Below, in pieces: positions 33,801 to 46,590 of a stretch of DNA of 64,000 bases. Every line of letters starts with the position of its first letter. The first letter of the stretch is position 1. A program made the position numbers and the translations under genes. Source of the DNA: Macrocystis pyrifera (taxonomy: Eukaryota; Sar; Phaeophyceae; Laminariales; Laminariaceae); NCBI GenBank assembly GCA_031763025.1, contig JASSKH010000006.1, positions 2,081,048-2,145,047 on the forward strand, read 5' to 3'. The notes below the pieces were generated by a model, which saw nothing but the letters and a program-made list of their open reading frames with translations, did no database searches and was not told the origin of the DNA.

Positions 33801-36747
33801 TAGTTTCGAGGCCTCCACGAGGAGCATTTCAGCCTGCCCCCCCCGCTTGGACAAAGTGGTTGATAGTGCACGCGAAATCCTCATCACGGGTGCATTCCGA
33901 GAACGTTCCGAGAACTTTCCTATGGCGGCCGGCGTTAGGGTGTTGAGTTATAGGGTTATTTTTCCATTTCAACCATGTAGAAGGGGACGCTATAATAGCA
34001 CCCTCAGGAGTACGTCAAGTACCCGCGCTTATGCGATTCGGCAACAACTACATACGACTTGGAGTTTGAGTGAGGGATTTGCAACCAGGATCCCTGTGTT
34101 GTAGGTTTAGAATAATAGTTGATGCAAATATACAAGAATCCTGAGCTTTTTAGCCCTTTTTCGCTCTTTTTTGGGCCCAATAACTTTCTAGCCATCGTGG
34201 GAACGTAGTTTTTCCTGCCGCAGCATCTTCACCGACTTCGCAAGAGATAGATCATCCGCCTGAGCGACAGCAATCTTTTTGTGAAGGCCACTTCTTCATC
34301 GGTGATTTAGCCGTTGTGCTATGCTCCTTTGCGTGAAATGAAGCATTTTAGCGTTTTTGCACGCTTTTCGTGCTACGTACTCACTCGCAATTTCGAATAC
34401 ACGAAAGCATCTCGTGAGTCGTTTCTCGCTGCCTACGACTGCCGTCTGGCGCATCCGACGCCCTCACACACCAAATCAGGAGCATCCCTCAATTTCGCGG
34501 GCTGTAGCTTTTCCTGCGAGGAGCTGTACGAAGCTGTCCGCAAGTGAAGTGCAAACGTTCAGTTGGGGGTTGTATTCCGTCTCGTTTTGTGCACCCCAAA
34601 TTTCGACCAATTTCGACCACTGCGGGTCCATGTGTAGGCCTCTGTTGAGAACCTGCGGGAGATCAATCTCGAGAGAAACATAAGCTGCCGTGATGAACCT
34701 CTTTCGAGTCACCGTCGCTCTCCGGTAAGCACGAACCAGCCGAACTTCTAAACGCGGTGTGTTAAACTAGCGATGTGCTTTTTCCGTTCCGATAAAACAT
34801 TTAAGAGATTCGAGAGATCGGAAACCCGGGGACCAGGAGACGCTTGGGTGCCAACGTGGCCTTAAGGGTTGGTCTACTGGTAGTAAAGTATGCGAGGAGG
34901 ACACGCACACCTCGCGCCTGCCTATTGTGTAGGCCGATGTTTTACGTATGATATACAAGGCGCTTCGCTCCGCGGGCGCTTCGCTCCGCGGGCGGCCTAC
35001 GCCGCCCGCTACGCTCACTCAGGAAGGAAAAGTACATCAAATTATGCGAAGGGGACAGAGGTCCATGATTGAATAAAGTTTTTTTTCATGATTGATTGTA
35101 GTTGCAAACTGGCGACTTGACAATGTCAAAGACTTCCGCCGCCATGCTTCAGGAGAACACAGCTCGGACGCCACATACGCTTCGCGTCGCGGGCGGTTTT
35201 CCGCTACGCTCGCTCACATGTCGTACGTACGTACATCCCCCAGGTAGGGTACTTATTTTCTTCCTTCGATATGCTCTATGTCTGTACTCGTATGTACGAA
35301 AGATAAAGCACAGCACGGCACAGCAGCACCGCAAAAACAATGAAAATGAAACCGAAAATTTCGGAAAGTAAAAAAATCCCCGTCCCCTCTCGTGTAATAA
35401 TTTCCTACCTGATTGGAACACCTTACACCGGTCAAAAAGAAAAAAAGAAAGAAATTAAACAGGAGAGCTTCTCTCGCAGCCTCGTACGCCGCCCGCCCCT
35501 CTCGCGGCGACCTCGCCACCGATTCGGTCCGGGCAAAGCTTCCCTCACTCTCTGCCACGGTGAGCACCGTCGCCCGCCTCGCGTGAAGCCCGGTGCTCAC
35601 CGTGGCCGTCGTTCGCCAGCTCGAAATTGTTGGTACTCAGACGGCGTACCTCTCTCTTTGAGCTTCAAGCCCGGTCGCAAAAATAAGCACCGCTTGAATC
35701 TTTTCTTGCAATCCCGAGCGACCCTTATAAACTCGTAGATACTCTATCAGAAACCTCAAATGGAGGCCAGACAGAGCCCATTCATGCTTCCCTCGTGTCT
35801 CGAGGCACACGCGACGCCTAGCCACGAAAACGGCGACCGCGCTCCCTGCAACCCCCTCTCTACCCGCCACCATCCGCCGACACCCGCGACGGCGCTGGGC
35901 TCGCCCGCGGTGCCGTGCTCCGAGTACACGCACGCACACGAGACGAAAGAAGAAAAAGCAAAGAAGGACTGAAAGGTACAAGAGAAATGGAGAAAACAAA
36001 GGACCGCTGGAAAGGTCCGGCAAGTAATAATAGGAGGCGATTCCAAGTGGCAGCTCTGAGAGGCCAGGGATGTACCAACCGAGCACGCTCAGAGAGTGAG
36101 ATATCTGTAAGTAGTTCTATATATTATGCTTGTGTTTCGGCCCCAACAGCAATACAGCAAATACAACAGTACAGCAATCCGGCAGTACATCGTTGGCGTG
36201 CTAGGCGACCGTGGAGCGATGAAGACCCGAACAACCGCCTCGATTTGGTACCAGTATCCGGCCGGTCGCCCTTAGATCTTGACATTTGATTGATTATTTG
36301 ATTGCTTGGTTGGTTGATTTATCGATTGGTTGGTTGATTGACTGATCAATTGGTTGGATGAATTATGTTGATTGGGTGATGGGTTGGTTGGTTGATTGAT
36401 TAATTGATTGATTGATTTGTTGATTAACTCTTGATTCATTGAGGGATTGATCGATCGCTTTGTTGATTAATTTGGTTGATTGATCCCTTGCCGCGACTAT
36501 TACACGCGTCCCCCCTCGACTACTGTATCACATGACATCATGATCCCGACCCCCGTTGCGTGTGATGCAACCGGTCTTTTAGCAGCGGCCGTCGGCGGCG
36601 CGGTCCTTGGACAACAGCATGGACCTTATGGACGGCGTTCTCATGGGGGGAGAGAAGGGGGGCATCGGGGGCGAGAAACACATGACACACCGGGAGTGGA
36701 CCAAGGAACCGTTCCCCGACGACTTCGACGATTCTGACCTCGAGTGA
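30818..36747 (+). CDS. unrecognised gene, three 3' exons, acidic C-terminus
   Basis: Proposed exons are 30818 (or 30829)-30997, 33321-33427 and 36586-36747. The first follows a long CT-rich tract ending CACGGCAG and includes GSAAPLFFAENDDRTFWAKE. It ends in phase 1 before GTGAGT. The second begins with two bases completing that codon (IDVDRELSFDASSRGFGEEG) and ends phase 0 before GTACAT. The last starts phase 0 after TTTTAGCAG, includes RSLDNSMDLMDGVLMGGEKG, and ends EWTKEPFPDDFDDSDLE and a stop at 36745-36747. The two phase matches support one gene. The 5' exons are not found. The product is basic then acidic and probably disordered; no domain was recognised. The last intron contains a 1.1-kb element. 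Confidence 0.45.
31852..31956. mobile_element. TTACGGGGG MITE
   Basis: The arms TTACGGGGGACCATA and TATGGACCCCCGTAA are intact and flanked by TA on both sides. The middle carries TTGTTAGTAAAAATAGG. Confidence 0.8.
32068..32172. mobile_element. TTACGGGGG MITE (opposite orientation)
   Basis: The arms are intact and TA-flanked. The middle is the reverse complement of the copies at 31852 and 32192 (CCTATTTTTACTAACAAAAT). Confidence 0.8.
32192..32296. mobile_element. TTACGGGGG MITE
   Basis: TTACGGGGGTCCATAGTTAA to the matching right arm, TA-flanked. Only 19 bp separate it from the copy ending at 32172. Confidence 0.8.
32885..33062. repeat. ~40-bp tandem repeat with AGATCTAGATAATG
   Basis: About four units share TCTTATCTGTCCGAAAGATC then TAGATAATGAAATGGACG. 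It lies in an intron, just before the exon at 33321. Confidence 0.7.
34950..36125 (+). mobile_element. 1.1-kb hairpin-ended element, copy 3
   Basis: It starts at ATACAAGGCGCTTCGCTCCG, with the 16-bp GCTTCGCTCCGCGGGC block duplicated here. Then come the intact hairpin, the TTGCAAACTGGCGACTTGA block and the end near GAGATATCTGTAAGTAGTTC. It is close to copies 1 and 4, so probably younger than copy 5. Confidence 0.7.
36287..36482. repeat. (TTGATTGATTGG)n simple repeat
   Basis: About 195 bp of TTGATTGA, TTGGTTGG variants lie 100 bp upstream of the last exon of the unrecognised gene. Confidence 0.85.
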
Positions 36748-39700
36748 CCGCCCCGTGTTGCCAGACTGGTGCTTTGGGTGCGCGTAGCACCCACTCCGTG
36801 TTTTGCCGGGGGCTGGCGCTCTGGGCGCGCGTAGGACTGCCTGTTTGCATGCACGATGCAGAGGCAGCAGAGGAAGTAGACGGTAGAAGCCGCGCGAATA
36901 ATAGTGACCGACCGATCGACCGCGTTTTGATCGACGGATTGTGACCGACGGCGTCGTCGGTGATGACGTATTCTCGTCCTCGTCCTCGTCGCGCGCTTCG
37001 CGTTGAGCGCGAGCTTCGAGTTCGCGTTCGCTGACTTGGACGACCCTGGCCTAGACTCTCTGGCCGACCAACCCACCGGTTTTGACGGACGACGCTTGAC
37101 CGACGGCCTAGACTGACCGACCGACCGACCGGTTGACGGACGACATTGGGCCGACGGCCTAGGCTGACCGACCGACCGACCGGTTTGGCGACCGGGTTTT
37201 TACGGACGGCGTTCGATCGACGGCGTGGTCGGCGGTTACATCTCTCCCTCGCGTGCTTCTCGCCGTCGCGTTCACGCCGCCGGGGCCTTGAGTCGACGTG
37301 ACTTGGTTTGGTGTGATGTACCTTGGTTTGACTTGACTTTGCTTGAGTTGGCTAGACATAGCTTGAGTTGACTTGACTTGATGTGACCTGGCTTGACTTG
37401 ACTATTTGACGTGACTTGACTTGACTTGACTTGGCTCGACTTGATGTCTTGATCTTTTTGTATATTTTTTGTGAGAGTTGGTTTGAAGAGGGAGACGCTT
37501 CCTTGGCGCGCTTAGCGAACGAGTTATTGACTATAACTTTAGACTTCGAGTTGACGAACTTGACTTGATATGACTGCTTGATTTGATTTCGTTTGTCGCG
37601 GGCGCTGGTTGGGAGACTTTCGTGTGTGGTTGGTAGTTTGTTGTTTATTCCCGAAGGAAAAATTCCACATATCTCAAGATCACGTTCTAGATCATCTACT
37701 GTGGATCCTAGCCTGCCGTTCGGATATGCTGTGCAGGATCTGCACAGTACAGATCCAACCCAAGAAACACGTGTTAGATAGATCATGCAAATTTTACGGC
37801 TCCCGCCCGGCAGCATGAGCTAGATCGTACAGATCAGGGGTGATCTATCTGCTCTGAAAAATCTGGATCACCAAGTGGGAATGATCTGTAGATGATCTGT
37901 CTAAGGTCTTATAATATTTATTGAAAGGGATCTTCGGGTGAAGCCTACAGCTGATTGATGCTGTGCTTTCTTGGGCGATGGACACGAAAGATGATTGGGA
38001 ATGACGATGGTATCGACTGACAAAAGGAACAAAAAACATGGGGGAGGGAGGTCCTGCCTGGAAACATTTTCACCACGATCTCGATGACTTTTGTGTTTGT
38101 TTTTCGTTTGTTTTTTTGTGTGCAACGTATACACAAACGTGCGCCTTGTAGAGCTACGAATACCGTAGCATGAGGCACAATAATGGGCAGGTGCCCCGAC
38201 TTGGAAGCGAGTGTCTCTCGTTACCTGATCTTCATTCTATGTTTCTTCTTTTCATGTTTTCTTTTTTACCCGGTATGTTCTATTGGACGAAATACGCTCG
38301 TTGCTCGTCTTGTTCTTGGTGGTGTCGGTGCTGGGTCGCTTTTGGCTCGGAAGAAAACACCACCCCAGAAGGCTCACGGGCTGTCAACACAACAACGTAC
38401 GGTAGACACAAGCGGCGTGTATGAAGCTGAAAAATCGGGAGGGCTAGTAAGGCGATGAAATATGGCCGATGGGGTCTGGGGGTATATATATGCACATGTT
38501 TGCGTCGGGGGGGTGTGTGCCAGGATCGAGGATGCCGAGAATCGCAAATTCGGGAGGGGGCCCGGCCCGTATTGTGAGCTAAAGCGGACGCGAGCAAACG
38601 AGCAAGAACGCCTTTTTGGAAATATTGGTCCGGTATTTTTGGTACTTTTTTTCCGTGTAGGAGTCATGGGATTGTGATGCTGAATCGCCGATAGTACCAC
38701 ACACTGCTTGTGTTGTGCTGCATGTAAAGGTCGGGCAGCAAAAGACTTACGAAAAATCGGACGAGAAGAAAAAAGTTGCGCCACAACGTAACGGAAAAGA
38801 CCCGATTTGATTGCCATTGCCTGAAATGCACACCAACTAGTAGTTAAGTCACCGTGCTTGCCCTTCATATAGAGTACCACAAGGTTAGGTTTTTTGTCGG
38901 AGTGGTCGACGACAGAGAAAGTGGTACACCTAATGCAACGAGCAGGAAGGACTACGAGACACAACGAGGGAAGGGTATACGTTTATGAGTGGTACAGGGT
39001 TCGATGCCAAAAGACTACTACGATTACTGGCGGGTGCATCACTCACGTCTCAGACTTTCCATCAAAACAAGGAGATCCCATTCGGCTGTCACAAGCAGTG
39101 GTGCAACATGTATACAGCATAGTTCCACGCGTCGGGGAGATCATCTGACTTCGACTTCATGACCTTCAGTAGATATCGTCCACAGCAGACATGTTCCTGA
39201 TCTTGCATTGTAGTAGATCATGTCGCTGGGTGGGTGGGAGGCGCATATGATCTTCCTTTATTTTTCTAGCACACGTACGTACGTATTCTGCGTTGGTCTG
39301 TACCTACACAAAAATCCTGTGCAACAAATCATTACGTACGGCAAGTGGTATGGGATCTAGGTGATCGAGGTCGTCATCTGTCCAACGTACGAGAATACTT
39401 CTTGCTATATATAATAACGAGCATTTAACATTGAGCAGGTGTAACACGGGGTTGGCCAGGTAAAGGGTTAGCTTTGGTATAATATTAGTATGTTAGAAAA
39501 TAGATGGGGCAGTATTTTGTCACTGGGCCCAGACGCATATTTGCCTCGAAAAAAAAAAGGCCCAACCACAAAAAAAGTTATAGTTTTTTTTTCTCACGCT
39601 GCCGGACGGTTCGAATGCCCGAAACTCTAAAAAAGGCATTTTACCGTAAGCGTTGTCGATTATTTTGTGTACGAGCCCTTGCGCGTGCCTGATCTGTTTT

Positions 39701-41155
39701 TCGATGTTTTTTTTTTTTTCGAATTCTTGGGTATTTGTTTAGTTAGAACCATATATATATTTGCAGCTCGTGCTCGAACCATGCGGCCGAACGGCCGCAA
39801 AGAAACCAGTCGGCCCCCAAATGGCCGTATTTCGCCCCTTTCCCAGGGGCAAAAAAAAAATGTCGGAGTAAAAAAAAAAAAAAAAAACTCGAAAATATTC
39901 ACAAAAAAGCCCAAATATTCTGGCCTGATTTTGGTACTGGAAACGAGCTCTTATTTTTCGCATCAGCGTCGCCTGCGCTTTATCTTTCTGTGGAACTCAA
40001 CGACAAGGTCATCGTCAACACCGTTGCAGCCAAAGAAAAAAAAAAAAAACGCCCATAACCGTCCAGACTATTAATAGTGGGACAGAGGAAGTATACTGGT
40101 AAGTTTTTTCCCATAAGCAAACCAAAATGGCTGACGCCCAAATTGCGATCGGTTGTTGTTGCTCGGCATTTTGGTTGTTGCCTGTTCAACGCCTCGATCT
40201 TGCTCCACGCATGACTCTCTTGATCTGGTGGTATGTTTTTTCCCGGGAGCGAACCAAAATGATTGACGTCCAAATCGCGATCGGCTGTTGCTATTCTCAC
40301 ACTCACTCATCGCCAAAATCTGGTTCGGTCACACAATACAACACGCTCCAATAACTCTGAACTGGAAGCATAATACATCAGGAAACTAAAAACGCGGTAT
40401 CGATACGTAGCCGAAACATGAACTGATCCGGCGGGAGCGACCTGCGCCAAACATCAGCTGCTCGGGTGCACTTCCGTGCGTTGAAATATATACCCGTGCC
40501 ACTGGATTTCAACATTTAACTGTGTTCGGCTGTGTCGTAATGTAGCGTACAGTCTCTTCGAGCGAGCGGGCAGTCGCTGTGCTGTTTCAACCACCACGCG
40601 CCGCCTCGCCTAGCATCGCGACTCGACCCTCCCATTACCGCAAAAACGTATTCCACACTGATTCCAAGTCATTTAAGTCCCCCAAAAAGTGGTTGCAGGA
40701 GTTAACATCGAAAACCTACCCTACTCCTTTGACTGAACAGCGCCTCATGTTCCCAACAAAGCTTTGCCGGGTAAAAAACCGTTCACGTAAAAAACTTTCC
40801 TCCGCCACTCAAAATCGCGTTCATCGCGGCTGCGCCGACACCTCCCCTCTCCCCCACTCTCTCCGCGCCCCCCCCCTTTTGCCCCACAACACACAACACA
40901 CAACACAGACAGGGTATTTAATTTCGAACGAAGCACGTTCCTAAACTCGATTGGATTATGACATACCAAGCATATATACTCGTAACGACCAACACAACAG
41001 AGCTAGCTCATATTGGTATGACAGCAGCGAAACATCAATCGCCGCCGTCTTTATTGCTCAGCAGTTGGGGGCCTACCTTACTGCCACTGCTGTGGCCACC
41101 ATTACTTCTGCCTCTCCCCGCCCCCCCACCCCTCTCAGCTCATCTCTCCTATTTC
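36748..41155. other. intergenic region between convergent genes
   Basis: Positions 37070-37190 hold GACCGACCGACCGG repeats and 37290-37440 hold CTTGACTTGACTTG repeats. Positions 37680-37910 and 39160-39250 are rich in GATCATG/AGATCTA words. A 54-bp block containing CCAAAATGG(C/A)TGACG is repeated at 40104-40158 and 40228-40282. An unrecognised minus-strand frame (38374-38964) and a plus-strand frame (38183-38458, with a hydrophobic N-terminus) are open, but I cannot support either as a gene. The right end probably includes the BDP1 3' untranslated region. Confidence 0.5.
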
Positions 41156-44100
41156 TCACGCACACGCTTCAACCCCGGCAGCCTTATCAGAGCCAGCCGT
41201 CGCCTCTTTCAGTCTCGGAATCGGCGACCCCACCGCCTCCAACCAGTCATTCGTTCTCGAAAACTGCTGCGGCATTTTTACACCGATTCTCGGGCCCAAG
41301 CTCTCCTCTTCCTCTTCCTCCCCTCTCCTGTCCCCCTGCTTCCCCGTCGCCTCCTCAGACGGCGCCAGTTTTTTTCGCGCATCGGCCTTCTTCTCTTTCG
41401 AATGCGGTCCCCGTGATCCCAAGGTCGACTCAACCTCCTCCTCCGCCTTCTTCTCCTCCTCGTCCTCCTGCACATCCTCCGTCTGTCGTTTGCCCCTACC
41501 CCGTCCCCTGCTTCCACCCTTACCTCTGCGGTCGTTGTTAGAGCCGCCGCCGCCGCCGCCGCCTCCGCCCCTCTCCCCCCCTTCCTCCACTCCCTCCCCC
41601 CCTCCCTCGTCGCTACCATTGCTTACGGCAGCTGCAGCAGCACAAATCTTAGCACGCGCATTCTCTCGCGCAGCGCGATGCGGCCTGGGTGGCCTTAGCT
41701 TCACAGCCTCCTCCTCCTCCTCCTCCTCCTCCTCCCTACAACCACTTTCGACCGAGGCCTCAGATGCTTGGCCCGTCGCCCGCTTCCCCGGCGCCGGCGA
41801 CGCCCGCGCGCGCTTACGTTTACTGGGCGCGGGCACGCTCCCAGTCCCAGGCGTGGTAGCGGCGACAGCGGCATCGGCGGCGGCGGTAGTAGTACCGGGA
41901 GGGGGGGGTGTCCGCCGCCTCCCCGTCACTTCGCTTGGGGTTTCCTTTAGAGTTGGCGGCTTGTTTTTCTGCTGATGTTGCGGCGGGGGCAGGGGTGGCG
42001 GGTTCGGTGTTGGTGGCGTCGCCTGCCGCCGCGGGATTTTTAGGTTTTTTTTCGTGGTGTGCCGGGTTTTGTTGTCGACTTTTTTTCGTGGGGGTCGGTG
42101 TCTGGCCGCCTTCGCTTCTTCGTCTTGCCGTTTTTTTTCTTGACGGCCTCGACTTCGAAGGTGGGCAGCACCGGCGGGTCCTTGGAGAAATACGGGTGGT
42201 CTGGCCAGACGAGGAAAAACAAGGAAAGCGTGCAAGGGAAACAACAAGGAGGCAAGGGAGTAACGAGGGGGTAAGGAACCAATACAACAAAAAAATAAAT
42301 CAAAAAGGAAGCAACAAAATAAAGAAAAATCAGCAAGGAAAAACACAAAACAAGGAAAGCACGCAACGGAACAAAAAAAAACAAGCAGGCCAGGAGGGAG
42401 TAACGGAAAAACTAAAACCACAAAACGATTAAAAAACAGCATGCGACGAGATAAGGAAAGGCCCTGAAGCGTGGGAAAACAAAACAAAGACGCAAGAGGA
42501 CATATCGAAGCGAGGGAGAGTTGTGACAGGCACGGCTAACGCTGACGCCCACCGGAAGGGGGGGGGGCACCACTGCCCAAAAACGTGTTCCTCGTCCAAC
42601 TGGCGTCCAACTGGCACACGAACCACAAGATCACAGGGTTTTTGCTTAAAAACGCATGGGGCAGGGCGGGGCGGGGGGGGGGGGCGGGTACTCGTGCCAT
42701 GCATGGCCGTCCCCGTATGACCACTGACCCTCGCATCCCTACAACGCCGGAACGGAGCACGTCGGGTTTTCACCGACCAGGCAGACATTTCTTGAGCCAA
42801 GCAGGGGGGCCGACCGGGGTAGCTGCACCTCACTCCAGCTCACCCCAACCCCTGCAAGAGCACACCCAACCCCACCCCTCCCCCATGAATCCTGCAAAAA
42901 ATGACGAAAGCACATCCCTCTCCCATGTCACCACGGACCTTTGGTGATCTGCGTGCTCAGCGCTCGGTGCACCATATCCGGGTGGTCCCTCATCTCCTTC
43001 TCGAACTTGTTCTTGAGTTGCTTCTGCGTCCGTTCCCCCTCGAACATCTTCACCATGCGGTCGAAGGACAGGTTGTACATCTGGATACCCTGCACCACGA
43101 CAAAAAAACAAAAACAAAAAACAAAAAATGTGTGGGGTCGGGGAGTTGGGAACGCGGGTGTTCGTTTGCTGCTGCACACTGCTGCGCATTGCCGTCAGGA
43201 TTTCTAGAACCCTATCCTTACTCACAGCTACAGTATGTAGGTATCAAACGTCAACACATATCAAGAAAGCGCGACGGGCTTGGCAGCGGACGAAAACATA
43301 CGCGCACCGCACCCTGTAAAATTTGATGACGTCGTGGGGTTTCCAGCGCATGGGCGTTTCTCGGGTGGTGAAAGAGCTGGCGGATGCCGCCGTCGTTTCG
43401 TCCTCGTCCACCTCCTCTCGATTCTCGTCATCGATGCTGCTTGCTCCTTGCACGATCTGCACATTAGACGCACGGAGAATTACAGATCAGAGGCAGCAGT
43501 AAACAGCGCTCTGCATCTAGGGATCCAAGACCAAGACAAAAAAAACATTAAAAAAAACAAATAAATACTTCTACTGCACCCGCAACGAAGCCTAAATGCA
43601 GGACGGTCCAGCTGCCGGTTGTCGTCAGCAGTGGCACGGTCGATAGGCAGCGGTGTGGCCGTCGACCACCGGCTGTCTGTGGTCAGCAGAGTGGCTGTCT
43701 ATATATCTCAGCAGTGCGAGTGGCGGTAGTCCACAGCAGGTGTGGCTAGCAACAGCAAGCACTCGTGTCTGTCTGTATCTCTCAGCAGTGCGACTGTCGT
43801 AGTCGGCACCCACTGGCTACCGACAGTAACACCGTCAACTACCGACAGCCACACCGCTGACTACCGACGAAAGCCCCTCTTCCCTAGACCCACTACCCAC
43901 CACCGCTGACTACCGACCGCTACCCTTACCACAACCCCCTCTACATACCCAAGCAAGCGCTCTACTAATGAATAACTCGTTGGGGCATATACTCTGGATG
44001 TACCCGAGTATATACCCGGGAACGACAGGAGGGTATATGCTTCGGATATACCCGGGTATGATAATAAAGGTGTTTACCCGGGTATGGCAGTAGGTTATAT

Positions 44101-46557
44101 ACTCTGGATGTACCCAAGTATATACCCGGGAATGACAGTACGGTACATGCTTCGGATATACCTGGGTATGACAATAATGGTATGGTATCCGGGTACCCCA
44201 GAGTATCTACTCAGTATATAGCCCACTAAACAAACCCTTGGAGTACCGAATACTCACCAGATCGGCGTCATTAACGACGAGCTTTCCGTCCTTGAAGACG
44301 ACCTTCATCGACTGCGTCGGCGGGGGAGGAGCACCGCCTGCCAAGGTGAGAGCGCGCTTCCTGTTCCTTGCGGCGTCGGCGGCCTTGGCGGCCTTCTCCT
44401 TAACGCCGGGGGGGAACAACAACAAAAACAGGCGAAACAAAAAAACAACAAAGCAGGCAGACAAAAAAAAAAACAATAACTATGGTGAGCAACGAACAAA
44501 TGACAGCAGTATAATACGTGAACAAGACGTGGACAAATATCATATTGTACGGGTGTACAAGGCGCTTCGCTCCGCGGGCGGCCTACGCCGCCCGCTACGC
44601 TCGCTCAGGAAGGAAACATCGAATTATGCGAAGCGGACAGAGGTCCATGATTGAATATTGTTTTTCTTATGGCCCCTGTAGTTAGCTGCAAACTGGCGAC
44701 TTGATAATGCCAAGAGTCCCGCCGCCACATGTTTCAGGAGAATACAGCTCGGACGCCACATATGCTTCGTGTCGCGGGCTTTTTTTCCGCTACGCTCGCT
44801 CGCACGTCGTACATACGTACATACAACAGGTAGGGTACTTATTTTCTTCTTTCGATATGCTCTGTGTCTGTGTACTCGTCGTATGTATTGAAAGATAAAG
44901 CACAGAACGGCACAGCAACACAGCAAAAACAACGAAAATGAAACCGAAAAATTCTAAAAGAAATAAAATCCCCGTCCCCTTTCGTGTAATAATTTACTAC
45001 CTGAGTGGAACACCTTACACCAGTCAAAAAAAGAAAACAATGAAAAAAAGGAAAAAATCTTACAGCAGAGCTTCTCTCTCAGCCTCGTACGCCGCCCGCC
45101 CCTCTCGCGACCATCTCGCCACCGATTCAGTCCGGGTAAAGCTTCCCTCCCTCTCTTCCACAGTGAGCCCCGTCGCCCGCCTCGCGTGAAGCCCGGTGCT
45201 CACCGTGGACCTCGACGCAAGCTCGACAATGTTGGTGCTCATTCGGGGTACCTCCCTCTTGTGACTCTCAGCCCGGTCGCAAAAATAAGCACCGCTTGAA
45301 TATTATCTCTCAATCCCGAACGACCCTTAAATACTCGTACGTACTCTATCCAAAATCACAAATGGAGGCCAGACAGAGCCTATTGATGCATCCCTCGTGT
45401 CTCGAGGCACACGCGACGCCTAGGCACGAAAGCGGCGACCGCGCTCCTTGCAACTCCCCCTCTACTCGCCAGCATCCGCTGACACCCGCGACGGTGCCGG
45501 GTTCGCCCGCGCAACCGTGCTCGGAGTACACGCACGCACACGAAACGAAAGAAGAAAAAAGGAAAGAAGGACTGAACGTACGACGAGAAATAAATGGAGA
45601 AAACAAAGACTCGCTGGAACGGTCCGGCAAGTAATAAACGGAGGCGATTCCCAAGTGGGAGCTCTGAGAGGCCAGGGATGTACCAACCGAGCACGCTCAG
45701 AGATCGAGATCTAAGTAAGTATATCTATATACACGTATACACGTGAACAAAAAAAGAAACACAACAAATTTATTTAAATTTATATTTGAGAACCACAACC
45801 AGAACGGAGAATCGAGACCGAATTCACGCATTATACGTAGAAATCTTCACCGGAACTATAATCCGAACATGAATACATACATACGTACTTGTAGTATGTA
45901 TTTTTATATACAATATATATACCTGGTATGTGGAAATGTTTCGCAGGAGAAAAGTTGTAAACTATGAGGAAGGATACGGTTCGGGTTTTACAGCAGTGAC
46001 GTCAACGGCTGCGGTGGATTCACCGCCGACACCCACATACATACTTGGTACACATCTCCGCAGTCGATCGGCCTCTACGAAAAAGTCTTCGGATTTTTCC
46101 AAGTACTTTGAAAACATCCTTAACAGGTGTTCTCTGAAATGTTTCTTGAAATGTTCTTAAAAGTGTCCTTGAAAATTGAAAATGTTCTCTGAAGAAAATG
46201 TCTGCGAAAGAAAAATCCTCGAAACTTCCTCCGTTTACCTTGGCGCCTTTTTCTCGGGGCTTGGGGGGAAGCCTGCTCTTATAGGACGTGCAAAAGTCCG
46301 CGATTTTCATCGTCGATACCTCCTCGGCGGTCAGCTCTTTCTGCAACACAAATATCGTCGAGTCAAAAGGGGGGGAGGGGGGGGGGGGGGGGGGGTGCTC
46401 ACTTGTTGCTTGCCTTAGTCAGTTGACCATTGACCACGCATCCCTTTCCAGGCGGAGCAAGGGGGGGCGGGGGGGGGGGGGGGGGGTGGGTGCTCATTTG
46501 TTGCTTGCTCTAGTCTTAAGACTATTGACCACGCATCCCTTTCGAGACGGAGCAAAG

Positions 46558-46590
<33 letters not shown>

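Noticed and set aside
34314-34712. Open frames on both strands at 34.3-34.7 kb
   Set aside because: They overlap on opposite strands in the last intron of the unrecognised gene. No domain or phase-compatible splice sites were found.
38374-38964. 196-residue minus-strand frame
   Set aside because: No family, no splice context, and the opposite strand is partly open too. It is kept only as a remark under the intergenic region.
41490-41975. Plus-strand Ser/Pro-rich frame
   Set aside because: It is antisense to the BDP1 terminal exon; serine runs mirror the glutamate run of the minus strand.
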